64,000 bases of DNA from Pseudonocardia cypriaca (GTDB lineage: Bacteria > Actinomycetota > Actinomycetes > Mycobacteriales > Pseudonocardiaceae), in contig NZ_VFPH01000002.1 of NCBI RefSeq assembly GCF_006717045.1, positions 992,001-1,056,000 on the forward strand. The letters run 5' to 3'. The notes below the pieces were generated by a model. It saw only the letters and a program-made list of their open reading frames with translations. It made no database searches and was not told the DNA's origin. Made by a program: the position numbers and the translations under genes. This document shows positions 51,210 to 58,753 of this stretch, in pieces. How positions within the stretch are numbered: the stretch's first letter is position 1; each line of letters begins with the position of its first letter.

Positions 51210-51931
51210 GGGTGGTCGCCGACACCGGCGGCCCGGCGCCGATCCGCCGGGACAGCCCGGTGAGCCAGGTCGCCCGCCGCCTCCTCGACGAGGTGACGGC
51301 GGGCGGCCACCGCGCCGGCTCCCGGCTGCCGTCCGAGCGGCGGCTCGCCGAGTCGCTCGGGGTGGGGCGGTCGGCCATCCGCGAGGCGATCGCCGTGCTC
51401 GAGGTGCTCGGGCTCGTCGAGGTGCGCGTCGGCTCGGGCACCTACGTGCGGGGGACGATCTCCGACCTGCTGCCCCAGGCGATCGACTGGGGGCTGATGC
51501 TCGGCGAGCGGCACACCCGCGACCTCGTCGAGACCCGCCTGCACCTGGAGGCCGTCACCGCCCGGCTGGCCGCGCAGCGCGCCACCGACGACGACGTCGC
51601 CCGGCTGCGCGCCCGGCTGGACCGGATGCGGGAGACCGCGGAGGCGGTGGCCGAGTTCACCGAGGCGGACGTCGACTTCCACCTGGAGGTCGCGCGGATC
51701 GCGGGCAACACCGTGCTCCGCGACATCCTGCACAGCGTCCGTGCCCTGCTGCGGGTGTGGATCCAGCGGGCGGTCGGGGCCGACGGCGACACGGCCGCCA
51801 CCCTCGCCGAGCACGTCGCGGTGTTCGAGGCGATCGAGCTGCGCGACCCGGACCGGGCCGCGACGGCGATGGGGACCCACATGAAGTCGGCGAGCGCAAG
51901 GCTGGAGCGCTCCCTGAGCACTGGCGCCTGA
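51206..51931 (+). CDS. GntR-family regulator, FadR subfamily
   Basis: A 241-residue regulator with N-terminal winged helix (SRLPSERRLAESLGVGRSAI, REAIAVLEVLGLVEVRVGSG) and a C-terminal FCD all-helical ligand domain with metal-site residues (ADVDFHLEVARIAGNTVL, EHVAVFEAIELRD). It is coupled to the aldolase by a GTGA overlap (GTG 51206; GTG 51212 is an alternative). It probably represses this operon and the divergent dehydrogenase until a sugar-acid binds (inferred). Confidence 0.9.
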   Translation: MRVVADTGGPAPIRRDSPVSQVARRLLDEVTAGGHRAGSRLPSERRLAESLGVGRSAIREAIAVLEVLGLVEVRVGSGTYVRGTISDLLPQAIDWGLMLGERHTRDLVETRLHLEAVTARLAAQRATDDDVARLRARLDRMRETAEAVAEFTEADVDFHLEVARIAGNTVLRDILHSVRALLRVWIQRAVGADGDTAATLAEHVAVFEAIELRDPDRAATAMGTHMKSASARLERSLSTGA

Positions 51932-51946
51932 GGGGCGTACCCGAGC

Positions 51947-52003
51947 GACAGCAAAGTGGCTTTACCGACACAGGAAGACAGACAGCAAAGCCACCTTGCT
52001 GTC
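51947..52003. terminator. Palindromic terminator between gntR and the alcohol dehydrogenase
   Basis: 17-bp arms (GACAGCAAAGTGGCTTT at 51947-51963 and its complement at 51987-52003, one mismatch) around a 23-nt loop. The TGA stop of the convergent dehydrogenase overlaps the right arm. Confidence 0.75.
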
Positions 52004-53036
52004 ACGTGGCGGCGGCGCCTCCCGGGCGCACCACGGCCTTCACGCACTCCCGGTCACGCAGGGCCGCCAGCGCGTCCGCGTAGTCGTCCAGGGCGAACGT
52101 GTGCGTCACGATCCCGTCGGTGGCGACCCGGCCGGTGCGGATCGCCTGCAACGCGCGGTCGAAGCTGTACGCCTGGCTGAACGAGCCCTTGATCACCAGC
52201 TCGCGGCGGAACACCTCGTACGGCGACACGGTGAGCCGGTCGTTCTCGTCGGTCATCCCGTAGACGAACACGGTGCCGCCGTCCCGGGCGAGCGGCACGC
52301 ACAGTTCGAGCACGCCGACGGCGCCGGTGGCGTCGACGACCGCGTCGAAGCCCTCGGGGGCGAGCTCCCGCAGCCGGGCGACGGACGCGTCCGGACGCTC
52401 GCGGTCCACCCGCACCGTCTCGTCGGCGCCGTGGCGGGCGGCGAGCTCCAGCTTCGCCGCGGTCGGCGCGGCCACCGTGACCCGGTTCGCGCCCGCATGG
52501 CGCAGCAGCTGGGCCAGCAGCAGCCCGGTGGGGCCTGCGCCGAAGACCACCACGTCGCTGCCCGGCGGCAGTTCGAGCACGTCGAGGCCGTGCATCACGC
52601 AGGCGGTGGGCTCGGTGAGCACGGCGGCCTCGGGCGCGAGGTCGTCGGCGGGATGGCACTTGCCGGCCGGCGCCACGATGTACTCCGCGAACCCGCCCGG
52701 CGCGTTCACACCCTGCGCCACGAGCACGCGGCAGAACGCGGGACGGGCGCGCCGACAGCTCGTGCACACCCCGCAGGACTGCATGTTGTCGAGCACCACG
52801 CGCTGGCCGGCCCGCAACCCGGTGACGCCGTCGCCCACCTCGTCGACCTCGCCGACGATCTCGTGGCCCGGCGTGAGCGGGTAGACCGGGTCGAACTGGC
52901 CGTCGTGCAGGTGGGCGTCGGTGCCGCACACCCCCGCGAGCACCACCCGCAGCCGCACCTCCCCCGGGCCCGCGTGCGGGTCCGGCACCTCGGTGACGGT
53001 GAAGCTGCGGGGCTGGTCGTAGACGACGGCCTTCAC
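52002..53036 (-). CDS. Zinc-dependent medium-chain alcohol dehydrogenase
   Basis: A 344-residue MDR enzyme. Catalytic zinc ligands are in AGVCGTDAHLHDG (Cys ~37) and PLTPGHEIVGEVDEVGDGV (His ~59, Glu ~60), the structural-zinc cysteines in SCGVCTSCRRARPAFC (~88-103) and the NAD motif VVVFGAGPTGLLLAQLLRHA (~163). It resembles sorbitol/butanediol/threonine-type dehydrogenases; within the sugar-acid cluster a polyol or sugar-acid is the likely substrate. GTG 53036 lies 6 nt after TAGCTT (leaderless). Confidence 0.92.
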   Translation of the reverse strand: MKAVVYDQPRSFTVTEVPDPHAGPGEVRLRVVLAGVCGTDAHLHDGQFDPVYPLTPGHEIVGEVDEVGDGVTGLRAGQRVVLDNMQSCGVCTSCRRARPAFCRVLVAQGVNAPGGFAEYIVAPAGKCHPADDLAPEAAVLTEPTACVMHGLDVLELPPGSDVVVFGAGPTGLLLAQLLRHAGANRVTVAAPTAAKLELAARHGADETVRVDRERPDASVARLRELAPEGFDAVVDATGAVGVLELCVPLARDGGTVFVYGMTDENDRLTVSPYEVFRRELVIKGSFSQAYSFDRALQAIRTGRVATDGIVTHTFALDDYADALAALRDRECVKAVVRPGGAAAT

Positions 53037-53042
53037 GGCCGG

Positions 53043-53048
53043 AAGCTA
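53043..53048 (-). promoter_or_regulatory. Leaderless -10 box of the alcohol dehydrogenase
   Basis: TAGCTT on the minus strand, 6 nt before GTG 53036. Confidence 0.5.
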
Positions 53049-53069
53049 CCAAGCCGTGCCCTCAACTGA

Positions 53070-53270
53070 TCAACGACGGGCGCGCTCCGCCTTGCCGTCC
53101 AGGCCCAGCATCGCCAGCATCTCGGCGCATTCGGCGACGTCGATGGCCCGGCCTGCGACCACTCGGGCGGCCCGGCGGTTCTGCTCGACGTGCACGGCAT
53201 CCGCGGCGGCCTGCGCCATCGCGAACCTGCTGTGATCGTCGGTGCGGGAAGGGTGTCCGGTCCAGCTCAT
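53070..53270 (-). CDS. Small hypothetical protein
   Basis: A 66-residue basic protein, predicted to be mostly helical (MAQAAADAVHVEQNRRAARV, DVAECAEMLAMLGLDGKAER). I do not recognise a family. ATG 53270 has a weak GAGGGA site. It lies 33 nt upstream of the leaderless alcohol dehydrogenase on the same strand. Confidence 0.55.
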   Translation of the reverse strand: MSWTGHPSRTDDHSRFAMAQAAADAVHVEQNRRAARVVAGRAIDVAECAEMLAMLGLDGKAERARR

Positions 53271-53467
53271 GTGTCCGTGCTCCCTCAATCGTCCCGCCGA
53301 AGGCCACCCGGTGCGGGGGCGGCTCGTGTGGCGCGACCGTGCGTCAGGCGGCGATCTGCACGAGGCGCACACGGAGTGCCCGCCCGACCTGACCCGATGA
53401 CCATACCCCGCGACGGGCGGCATCGCCGATCATGCGAGGCGGCGCATGCGCCCGGACGCCGTGCTCA

Positions 53468-53473
53468 TACGCT
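53468..53473 (+). promoter_or_regulatory. Leaderless -10 box of the marR gene at 53481
   Basis: TACGCT, 7 nt before the ATG, without a ribosome site. Confidence 0.5.
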
Positions 53474-53480
53474 GTCCGGC

Positions 53481-53927
53481 ATGGTGGGGGAACCAGCGGC
53501 GGGCCCGTCGCTGCTCTACGCCGTCAAGCAGGTCGAGCTGGCCGTGCGGGCCCACCTCGACGAGCTGCTGCGCCCCACCGGCACCACCGCGCTGCAGTAC
53601 ACCGCCCTCACCGTCCTCGCCCGCCGCGACGGCCTCACCAGCGCGGAACTCGCCCGCAACGCGTTCGTCACGCCGCAGTCGATGGGTGACCTCGTCACCG
53701 CGCTCGAGCGCCGCGACCTCGTGGCCCGCCACCGCGATCCCCGCCACGCGCGCCGCCTGCTGATCAGCCTGACCCCGGCGGGGCAGGAGCTGCTCACGCG
53801 CGTGGAGGCGCAGGTTCGGGCCCTGGAGGAGCGGATGCTCGCCGACCTCACCGCGGACGAGCGCGCCGACCTGCGCAACTACCTCAACCGCTGCCGCAGC
53901 GCACTGGCCGACGGCCCCGCCCGCTAG
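53481..53927 (+). CDS. MarR-family regulator
   Basis: A 148-residue winged-helix protein: GTTALQYTALTVLARRDGLT, recognition helix NAFVTPQSMGDLVTALERRD and wing ARHRDPRHARRLLISLTPAG. It has no divergent partner; it is convergent with the paaX gene, 9 nt apart. Target and ligand unknown. Confidence 0.88.
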   Translation: MVGEPAAGPSLLYAVKQVELAVRAHLDELLRPTGTTALQYTALTVLARRDGLTSAELARNAFVTPQSMGDLVTALERRDLVARHRDPRHARRLLISLTPAGQELLTRVEAQVRALEERMLADLTADERADLRNYLNRCRSALADGPAR

Positions 53928-53936
53928 TGCCCCGGG

Positions 53937-54761
53937 TCAGCTGCGGCCGGCCTCCTCGTCGGGGATGACGTCGAGCGCGGCCACCGCCTCCCGCGCCCGC
54001 GGGTCCAGCTCGGCGTAGAGCGCGCGGAACAGCCGCCACGCCGGCTCGGCGGGCCACCCCGGCGGGAGGTGCTGTGCGGGCAGGCGGGGGTCGCGGCGGA
54101 TCACCTGCAACCACTCGGTCTGCAGGACGAGCTGGGCCGCCAGCGCGTCGGGGAGCTCGGGGCGCCGCCGCGGGTCGGACCACCGGTCCAGGAAGCCCTG
54201 GTAGCGGCCGGCGATCGCGTCGAGGTCCCACGCGTCCCGCACGAGCGCGTCGACGTCGGTGGGCGGCAACGCCCTGGCCGCGAACACCTTCACGTGCGCC
54301 GCCGCCTCCAGCCCAGCACCGATCACGGTGAAGTCGACGGGCGACGGGGCGATCCACAGCCCGCCCTGCAGCGGCCCGAACCCGGCCCAGAGCAGCCGGG
54401 AGCGCAGCTCGTGCCGCTGCCGCTGCCAGGAGTCGGGCAGGGTGAACGACAACAGCGTCCATGTGCCGTCCCACCCGTCGTGCACGGCCTCCGTGCGCCA
54501 GATGCGCACCTCTCCGTCGTGGAGCACCTCGCGCGAGCGCGGCGTGAGCCCGAGGTAGACCTTGCGCCCCCGGCGCACCCGGCGCAGCAGGTCGCGGCGC
54601 GCCATCCGGGAGAGCGTGGAGCGGGTGGCGTGCTCGGAGACGCCGACCCGGTCCAGCACGTCGATCACCGCGCTCGTCGCCACGTGGACGCCGCGGCCCA
54701 GCAGGTACCCGCCGAAGAACGTGAGCAGCAACGGCTGCGGCCGCTCGGCGGGGGAGGACAT
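53937..54761 (-). CDS. PaaX-family transcriptional regulator
   Basis: A 274-residue PaaX-like repressor: N-terminal winged helix (LLLTFFGGYLLGRGVHVATS, SEHATRSTLSRMARRDLLRR), the middle domain (WTLLSFTLPDSWQRQRHELR, LLWAGFGPLQGGLWIAP) and the C-terminal PaaX_C. PaaX proper senses phenylacetyl-CoA, but no paa genes are present, so another CoA ester or none is likely. It is divergent from the MHS-family symporter, its probable target. The start is leaderless. Confidence 0.9.
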   Translation of the reverse strand: MSSPAERPQPLLLTFFGGYLLGRGVHVATSAVIDVLDRVGVSEHATRSTLSRMARRDLLRRVRRGRKVYLGLTPRSREVLHDGEVRIWRTEAVHDGWDGTWTLLSFTLPDSWQRQRHELRSRLLWAGFGPLQGGLWIAPSPVDFTVIGAGLEAAAHVKVFAARALPPTDVDALVRDAWDLDAIAGRYQGFLDRWSDPRRRPELPDALAAQLVLQTEWLQVIRRDPRLPAQHLPPGWPAEPAWRLFRALYAELDPRAREAVAALDVIPDEEAGRS

Positions 54762-54767
54762 GGGACA

Positions 54768-54773
54768 AGCCTA
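54768..54773 (-). promoter_or_regulatory. Leaderless -10 box of the paaX-type gene
   Basis: TAGGCT on the minus strand, 6 nt before ATG 54761. Confidence 0.5.
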
Positions 54774-54858
54774 GAGACTGATGTTGGGCAGATCGTTGGC
54801 CGCCGTGACGAAGCTGCCTACATTCGCCCGCAGCGGACCGCGGCAAGGAGGCCCCCGC

Positions 54859-56154
54859 ATGACCGGACCACGCTCCCGCACCCAGCTTCGCCGCGCTGTG
54901 GCATCGAGCTACCTCGGCAGTCTCATCGAGTACTACGACTTCCTGCTCTACGCCACGGCGTCGGCGGTGGTGTTCAACAAGGTCTTCTTCTCATCCCTCG
55001 ACCCGCTGGTCGGCACGGTGGCGAGCTTCGGCACCCTCGCCACCGGCTACCTCGCCCGGCCGCTCGGCGGAGCCCTCTTCGGTCACTACGGCGACCGCAT
55101 CGGCCGCAAGCGGATGCTCATCCTCACGATGGCCCTGATGGGCGTCGCGAGCGTGCTCATCGGCCTGCTCCCGACGTACGGGCAGATCGGAGCCCTCGCA
55201 CCGGTGCTGCTCATCGTGCTGCGCATCGCGCAGGGCGTGGCGGTCGGCGGCGAGTGGGGCGGGGCCGTGCTGATGTCGGCCGAGCACGCCACGAGCCGCC
55301 GCGGCCTGTGGGCGAGCTTCACCAACGCGGGCGCGCCGAGCGGGATGGTGCTCTCCACGCTGGTGCTGGCGCTCGCCGCGGGAGCCACCGGCGAGGAGCA
55401 GTTCCTGGCTTGGGGCTGGCGGATCCCGTTCCTGCTCAGCGCCGTGCTGCTGGCGGTCGGCCTGTTCGTGCGCGCCAAGGTGGAGGAGACGCCGGTGTTC
55501 GCCGCCTCCACCGCGCCGGAGCGGCCCCCGCTGATGGAGGTGCTCACCCGGCACCCACGCGCGCTGCTGCTCTCGATCGGCGTCGGGTTCGGGGCGTTCG
55601 TCGCGCAGGGCACGCTCACGGTGTTCGTCATCTCCTACGCCGTGCAGGCCGGCTTCCCGCGGCCAACCGTGCTGAACGCGCTGACGGTCTCCTCGGTGGT
55701 CGCCGTCCTCGGGATCATCGGGTTCTCGGCGCTGTCGGACCGGCTGGGCAGGCGCCCGGTCGTGCTCGCAGGCGCGATCGCGATGGCCGGCTGGGCGTTC
55801 CTGATCTTCCCGCTGATCGACAGCGGCTCCACCGCGCTGCTCGTCCTCTCGGTCGTGGTCGGGCAGGGCGTGGTGCACGCGTCGATGTACGGGCCGCTCG
55901 CCGCCCTGTACAGCGAGCTCTTCCCCACGCGCTCGCGCTACACCGGCGCCTCGCTCGGCTACCAGGTCGCCGGCATCGGAGCCGGGCTCGCGCCCGTCGT
56001 GTTCGCCTCGGTGATGGCCGGATCGGCGAGCTCCACGGCGGTCTCGACGATCATCGCGGCCTGCTGCCTGGTGAGCGTCGGCTGCATCCTGGTCCTGGGA
56101 GAGACGTCCCGCCTGGACCTCACGAGCGAGCCCCAGGCGCGCGCACTCCCCTGA
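54859..56154 (+). CDS. MHS-family metabolite:H+ symporter
   Basis: A 431-residue MFS permease of the metabolite:H+ symporter (ShiA/ProP-like) family: SSYLGSLIEYYDFLLYATAS (helix 1), FGHYGDRIGRKRMLILTMAL (motif A), RIAQGVAVGGEWGGAVLMSA (helix 4) and FSALSDRLGRRPVVLAG (second motif A). Family members import organic acids or polyols. AAGGAGG precedes ATG 54859. It is divergent from PaaX and ends at an R2 palindrome. Confidence 0.92.
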   Translation: MTGPRSRTQLRRAVASSYLGSLIEYYDFLLYATASAVVFNKVFFSSLDPLVGTVASFGTLATGYLARPLGGALFGHYGDRIGRKRMLILTMALMGVASVLIGLLPTYGQIGALAPVLLIVLRIAQGVAVGGEWGGAVLMSAEHATSRRGLWASFTNAGAPSGMVLSTLVLALAAGATGEEQFLAWGWRIPFLLSAVLLAVGLFVRAKVEETPVFAASTAPERPPLMEVLTRHPRALLLSIGVGFGAFVAQGTLTVFVISYAVQAGFPRPTVLNALTVSSVVAVLGIIGFSALSDRLGRRPVVLAGAIAMAGWAFLIFPLIDSGSTALLVLSVVVGQGVVHASMYGPLAALYSELFPTRSRYTGASLGYQVAGIGAGLAPVVFASVMAGSASSTAVSTIIAACCLVSVGCILVLGETSRLDLTSEPQARALP

Positions 56155-56159
56155 CCCTT

Positions 56160-56212
56160 CCGACGAACGGCGCGTTGGTCGGAACCTATCCGACGAACGC
56201 GCCGTTCGTCGG
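56160..56212. repeat. Long palindrome, family R2 copy 2
   Basis: Two 23-bp arms (56160-56182, 56190-56212) with one mismatch around AACCTAT, matching the copy at 17690. It lies between convergent genes, and the loop TAG (read on the minus strand, 56188-56186) ends the ABC ATPase, whose last residues NGAFVG are encoded by the arm. Confidence 0.88.
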
Positions 56213-57202
56213 GATCGGGCTCGTCGGGAGCGAGCGGAGATCGGCCTCCGCCACCGCGACCGTGGCGGCACGGCCGGGCTCCAGACCGCCGGCATCCGCC
56301 GCGAGGCAGGTGAGGGTGCCCGCCGCCGTGTCCACGTCCACGCGGGTGGTCCCGCCCAGCGGGATCACCCGGCGCACGGTGCCGGGGACCCGCAGCCCGG
56401 TCCCCTCGCCGACCGTGCAGTTCTCCGGGCGGGCGACGTGAAGCTCCGGGCGGCCGGTGACGGCGGGCGGCAGCACGTTGGTGAACCCGACGAGCCGGGC
56501 GCAGTCGGCGTCGACCGGCCGGTCGAGCACGTGCCCGGTCGGCCCGAGCTGGCGGATCCGCCCGGCGACGAGCAGCGCGGTGTGCCCGGCGAGCGCCACG
56601 GCCTCGTGCCGGTCGTGCGTGACGAGCACGGTGGCGGTGTCCAGCCCGGCCAGCACGGTGTGTAGGTCGGCGAGCAGGTCGGCGCGGGTGGTGGCGTCGA
56701 GCCCGGCGAACGGCTCGTCGAGCAGCAGCACCCGCGGCGTCACGGCGAGCGCCCTGGCGATGGCGACCCGCTGCGCCTCGCCGCCGGACAACGTCCGCGC
56801 GGAGCGCGCCGCGAGGTGGCCGACGCCCAGCGCGTCCAGCCAGGGCGCCGAGCGGCGCCGCGCCTCCGCGCGCCCGACCCCGCGCAGCCGCAGGCCCGCC
56901 GCGGCGTTCGCCGCCACCGTGCCGCGGCGCAGGATCGGCCGCTGCAGCACCGCCGCGACCGCGGCGCGCAGCTCGCGGGCCCCGGCCGGTTTTCCGTCGA
57001 GCAGTACATCGCCGCTGCGATGCATACCCCCGGACCGGATCACGAGGTGCCCGAGCGCGCGCAGCAGCGTCGACTTCCCCGCGCCGTTGGGCCCGAGCAC
57101 AGCGAGCACCTCACCCGCGGCGACGTCGAGTACCGGAACGTGCAGCAGCTCCCTGCCGTGCCCGCGCACCCGCAGGTCCCGGCAACCGATCCGCGAGCTC
57201 AC
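56186..57202 (-). CDS. tupC: Tungstate/molybdate-type ABC transporter ATPase
   Basis: A 338-residue ATPase: Walker A LGPNGAGKSTLLRALG (~36), Q-loop VLQRPILRRGT, signature TLSGGEAQRVAIARALA (~136), Walker B VLLLDEPFAGLDA (~158) and H-loop VTHDRHEAVALA (~189), then a TOBE-like oxyanion domain (~255-325). The C-terminal residues come from the R2 palindrome. Its GTG overlaps the permease stop (GTGA). It energises uptake of WO4(2-) or MoO4(2-). Confidence 0.92.
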   Translation of the reverse strand: MSSRIGCRDLRVRGHGRELLHVPVLDVAAGEVLAVLGPNGAGKSTLLRALGHLVIRSGGMHRSGDVLLDGKPAGARELRAAVAAVLQRPILRRGTVAANAAAGLRLRGVGRAEARRRSAPWLDALGVGHLAARSARTLSGGEAQRVAIARALAVTPRVLLLDEPFAGLDATTRADLLADLHTVLAGLDTATVLVTHDRHEAVALAGHTALLVAGRIRQLGPTGHVLDRPVDADCARLVGFTNVLPPAVTGRPELHVARPENCTVGEGTGLRVPGTVRRVIPLGGTTRVDVDTAAGTLTCLAADAGGLEPGRAATVAVAEADLRSLPTSPIPTNGAFVG

Positions 57203-57885
57203 CGCTGCCCGGCGAGCGTCACGACGAGGTTCACCGCGAACGCGAGCAGCAGCAGGACGAGCCCGAACGCGATGGCGAGCCCGAACTCGCCGCGGCTGGT
57301 GGCGAGCACGGCCGCGGTCGTGAGCACCCGGGTCTGCCCTGCGATGTTGCCCCCGACCATCTGCGCGGCGCCGACCTCGCTGACCACGGCACCGAACGCC
57401 GCCATCGCCGCGGCCAGCAGCGGCAGGCGGGCCTCCGCCCCGAGGGCGAGCAGCGCCCGCACCCGGGTGGCGCCGAGCCCCTGCATCTGCACGAGGAACT
57501 CCGGGTCGACCTGCTGCAAGGCGGCCGCCACCAGCGCCACGACCACCGGCGTCGCGATCACCGCCTGGGCGATCACCATCGCGGTCGGCGTGTACAGCAG
57601 GCCGAGCCCGCCGAGCGGGCCGCTGCGCCACAGCAGCACGGTGACGACGAGCCCCACGACCACCGGCGGGAGCCCCATCCCGGTGTTCGCCGCTGCCAGC
57701 AGCACCCGGCGCCCGGGGAACGACCCGAGCGCGATCGCCGCGCCGAGCGGCACCCCGACGAGCGCCGCGACCAGCGTGGCGCCGAGCGAGACGCGCAGCG
57801 TGAGCAGCGTGATCGCCCAGGTCTCGGCGTCGCCGGAGAACAGCAGCGAGAACGCCTGCGCCACGCCGTCGAGCAGGACGTCCAT
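57199..57885 (-). CDS. tupB: Tungstate-type ABC transporter permease
   Basis: A 228-residue permease with about six helices and the cytoplasmic EAA-like loop in MQGLGATRVRALLALGAEAR. VSLGATLVAALVGVPLGAAI and GMGLPPVVVGLVVTVLLW are typical of TupB/ModB-like permeases. ATG overlaps the binding-protein stop (ATGA) and its own stop overlaps tupC. Confidence 0.9.
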   Translation of the reverse strand: MDVLLDGVAQAFSLLFSGDAETWAITLLTLRVSLGATLVAALVGVPLGAAIALGSFPGRRVLLAAANTGMGLPPVVVGLVVTVLLWRSGPLGGLGLLYTPTAMVIAQAVIATPVVVALVAAALQQVDPEFLVQMQGLGATRVRALLALGAEARLPLLAAAMAAFGAVVSEVGAAQMVGGNIAGQTRVLTTAAVLATSRGEFGLAIAFGLVLLLLAFAVNLVVTLAGQR

Positions 57886-58727
57886 CAGGGACCGGTGGGA
57901 TCGGGCTCACCGGCGTCCGGCACGAACAGCGGCTGCCCGTACTCCTCCCGGCCGAACTCCCCGATCCGCCGCTGCGCATCCGGGCCCGTGATCCAGTCGG
58001 CGAAGGCCGCCGCGGCCTCCGGCTGCACCCGCTCGCCTGCCCGCTTCGTCACCTCGATGACGTGGTAGACGTTGAACAGCCCCGGGTCGCCCTCCACGAG
58101 CAGCGCGAGCCCACCGGGCTGCGTGAGGTAGGTGCTCCGGTCCGAAAGGGTGTAGCCGGCCTTCTCCGCGGCCACCCGCAGCGTGGCGCCCATGCCCTGC
58201 CCGGTCTCCTGGTACCAGGGCGCTCCCGGTGCCACGCCCGCCTTCTCCCACAGGGACTTCTCCCGCGCGTGCGTGCCGGAATCGTCCCCGCGCGAGACGA
58301 ACACCGCCCCGGCGGCGGCGATCCGGCGCATCGCCTCGCTTACGGTGGCGCCGCGGACGCCCGCCGGGTCGGCTTCCGGCCCGAGCAGCACGAAGTCGTT
58401 GTGCATGACGAGCAGGCGCCGCCCCGCCGTGCCCTCCGCGACGTAGTCCTCCTCGGCGGCGGGCGAGTGCACCAGGAGCACGTCGGCCTCGCCGCGCCTG
58501 CCCATCTCGATCGCCTGCCCGCTGCCGACGGCAACGGGTTTCACGGCCCAGCCGGTGGCGGCGGTGAACGCCGGGAGCAGGTCGTCGAGCAGACCGGAGT
58601 CCTGCGTGCTCGTGGTCGTCGCGAGGACCAGCGACCGCTCGGCGGACGGCCCCGCCGCGGGCGACCCGCACGCCGCGAGCACCAGCAGGACGATGGCCAC
58701 GATCGCTGCTCGCATCTGTGCTCGCAC
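57885..58727 (-). CDS. tupA: Tungstate-type ABC transporter substrate-binding lipoprotein
   Basis: A 280-residue lipoprotein (VLLVLAACGSPAAG lipobox, Cys ~24). The oxyanion pocket motifs of TupA are present: LVLATTTSTQDSGLLDDLL (~37, TTTSTQDSGL) and FVSRGDDSGTHAREKSLW (~154). GTG 58727 is chosen over ATG 58715 because TATAGT lies 8 nt upstream (leaderless). First gene of tupA-tupB-tupC, all coupled by 4-nt overlaps. Tungstate is favoured over molybdate by the TupA motifs (family knowledge). Confidence 0.92.
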   Translation of the reverse strand: MRAQMRAAIVAIVLLVLAACGSPAAGPSAERSLVLATTTSTQDSGLLDDLLPAFTAATGWAVKPVAVGSGQAIEMGRRGEADVLLVHSPAAEEDYVAEGTAGRRLLVMHNDFVLLGPEADPAGVRGATVSEAMRRIAAAGAVFVSRGDDSGTHAREKSLWEKAGVAPGAPWYQETGQGMGATLRVAAEKAGYTLSDRSTYLTQPGGLALLVEGDPGLFNVYHVIEVTKRAGERVQPEAAAAFADWITGPDAQRRIGEFGREEYGQPLFVPDAGEPDPTGP

Positions 58728-58735
58728 AGATCGGG

Positions 58736-58745
58736 ACTATAGGCT
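58736..58745. promoter_or_regulatory. Overlapping divergent leaderless -10 boxes of tupA and its regulator
   Basis: Minus TATAGT (58741-58736) is 8 nt from the tupA GTG; plus TAGGCT (58740-58745) is 8 nt from the regulator GTG at 58754. They share the TA at 58740-58741, so RNA polymerase can be loaded in only one direction at a time and one bound regulator would block both. Confidence 0.6.
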
Positions 58746-58753
58746 CCGCAGCC

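Noticed and set aside
53937..54761. Evidence for a phenylacetate degradation cluster from PaaX
   Set aside because: No paa catabolic genes occur in the window; the divergent gene is an MHS symporter.
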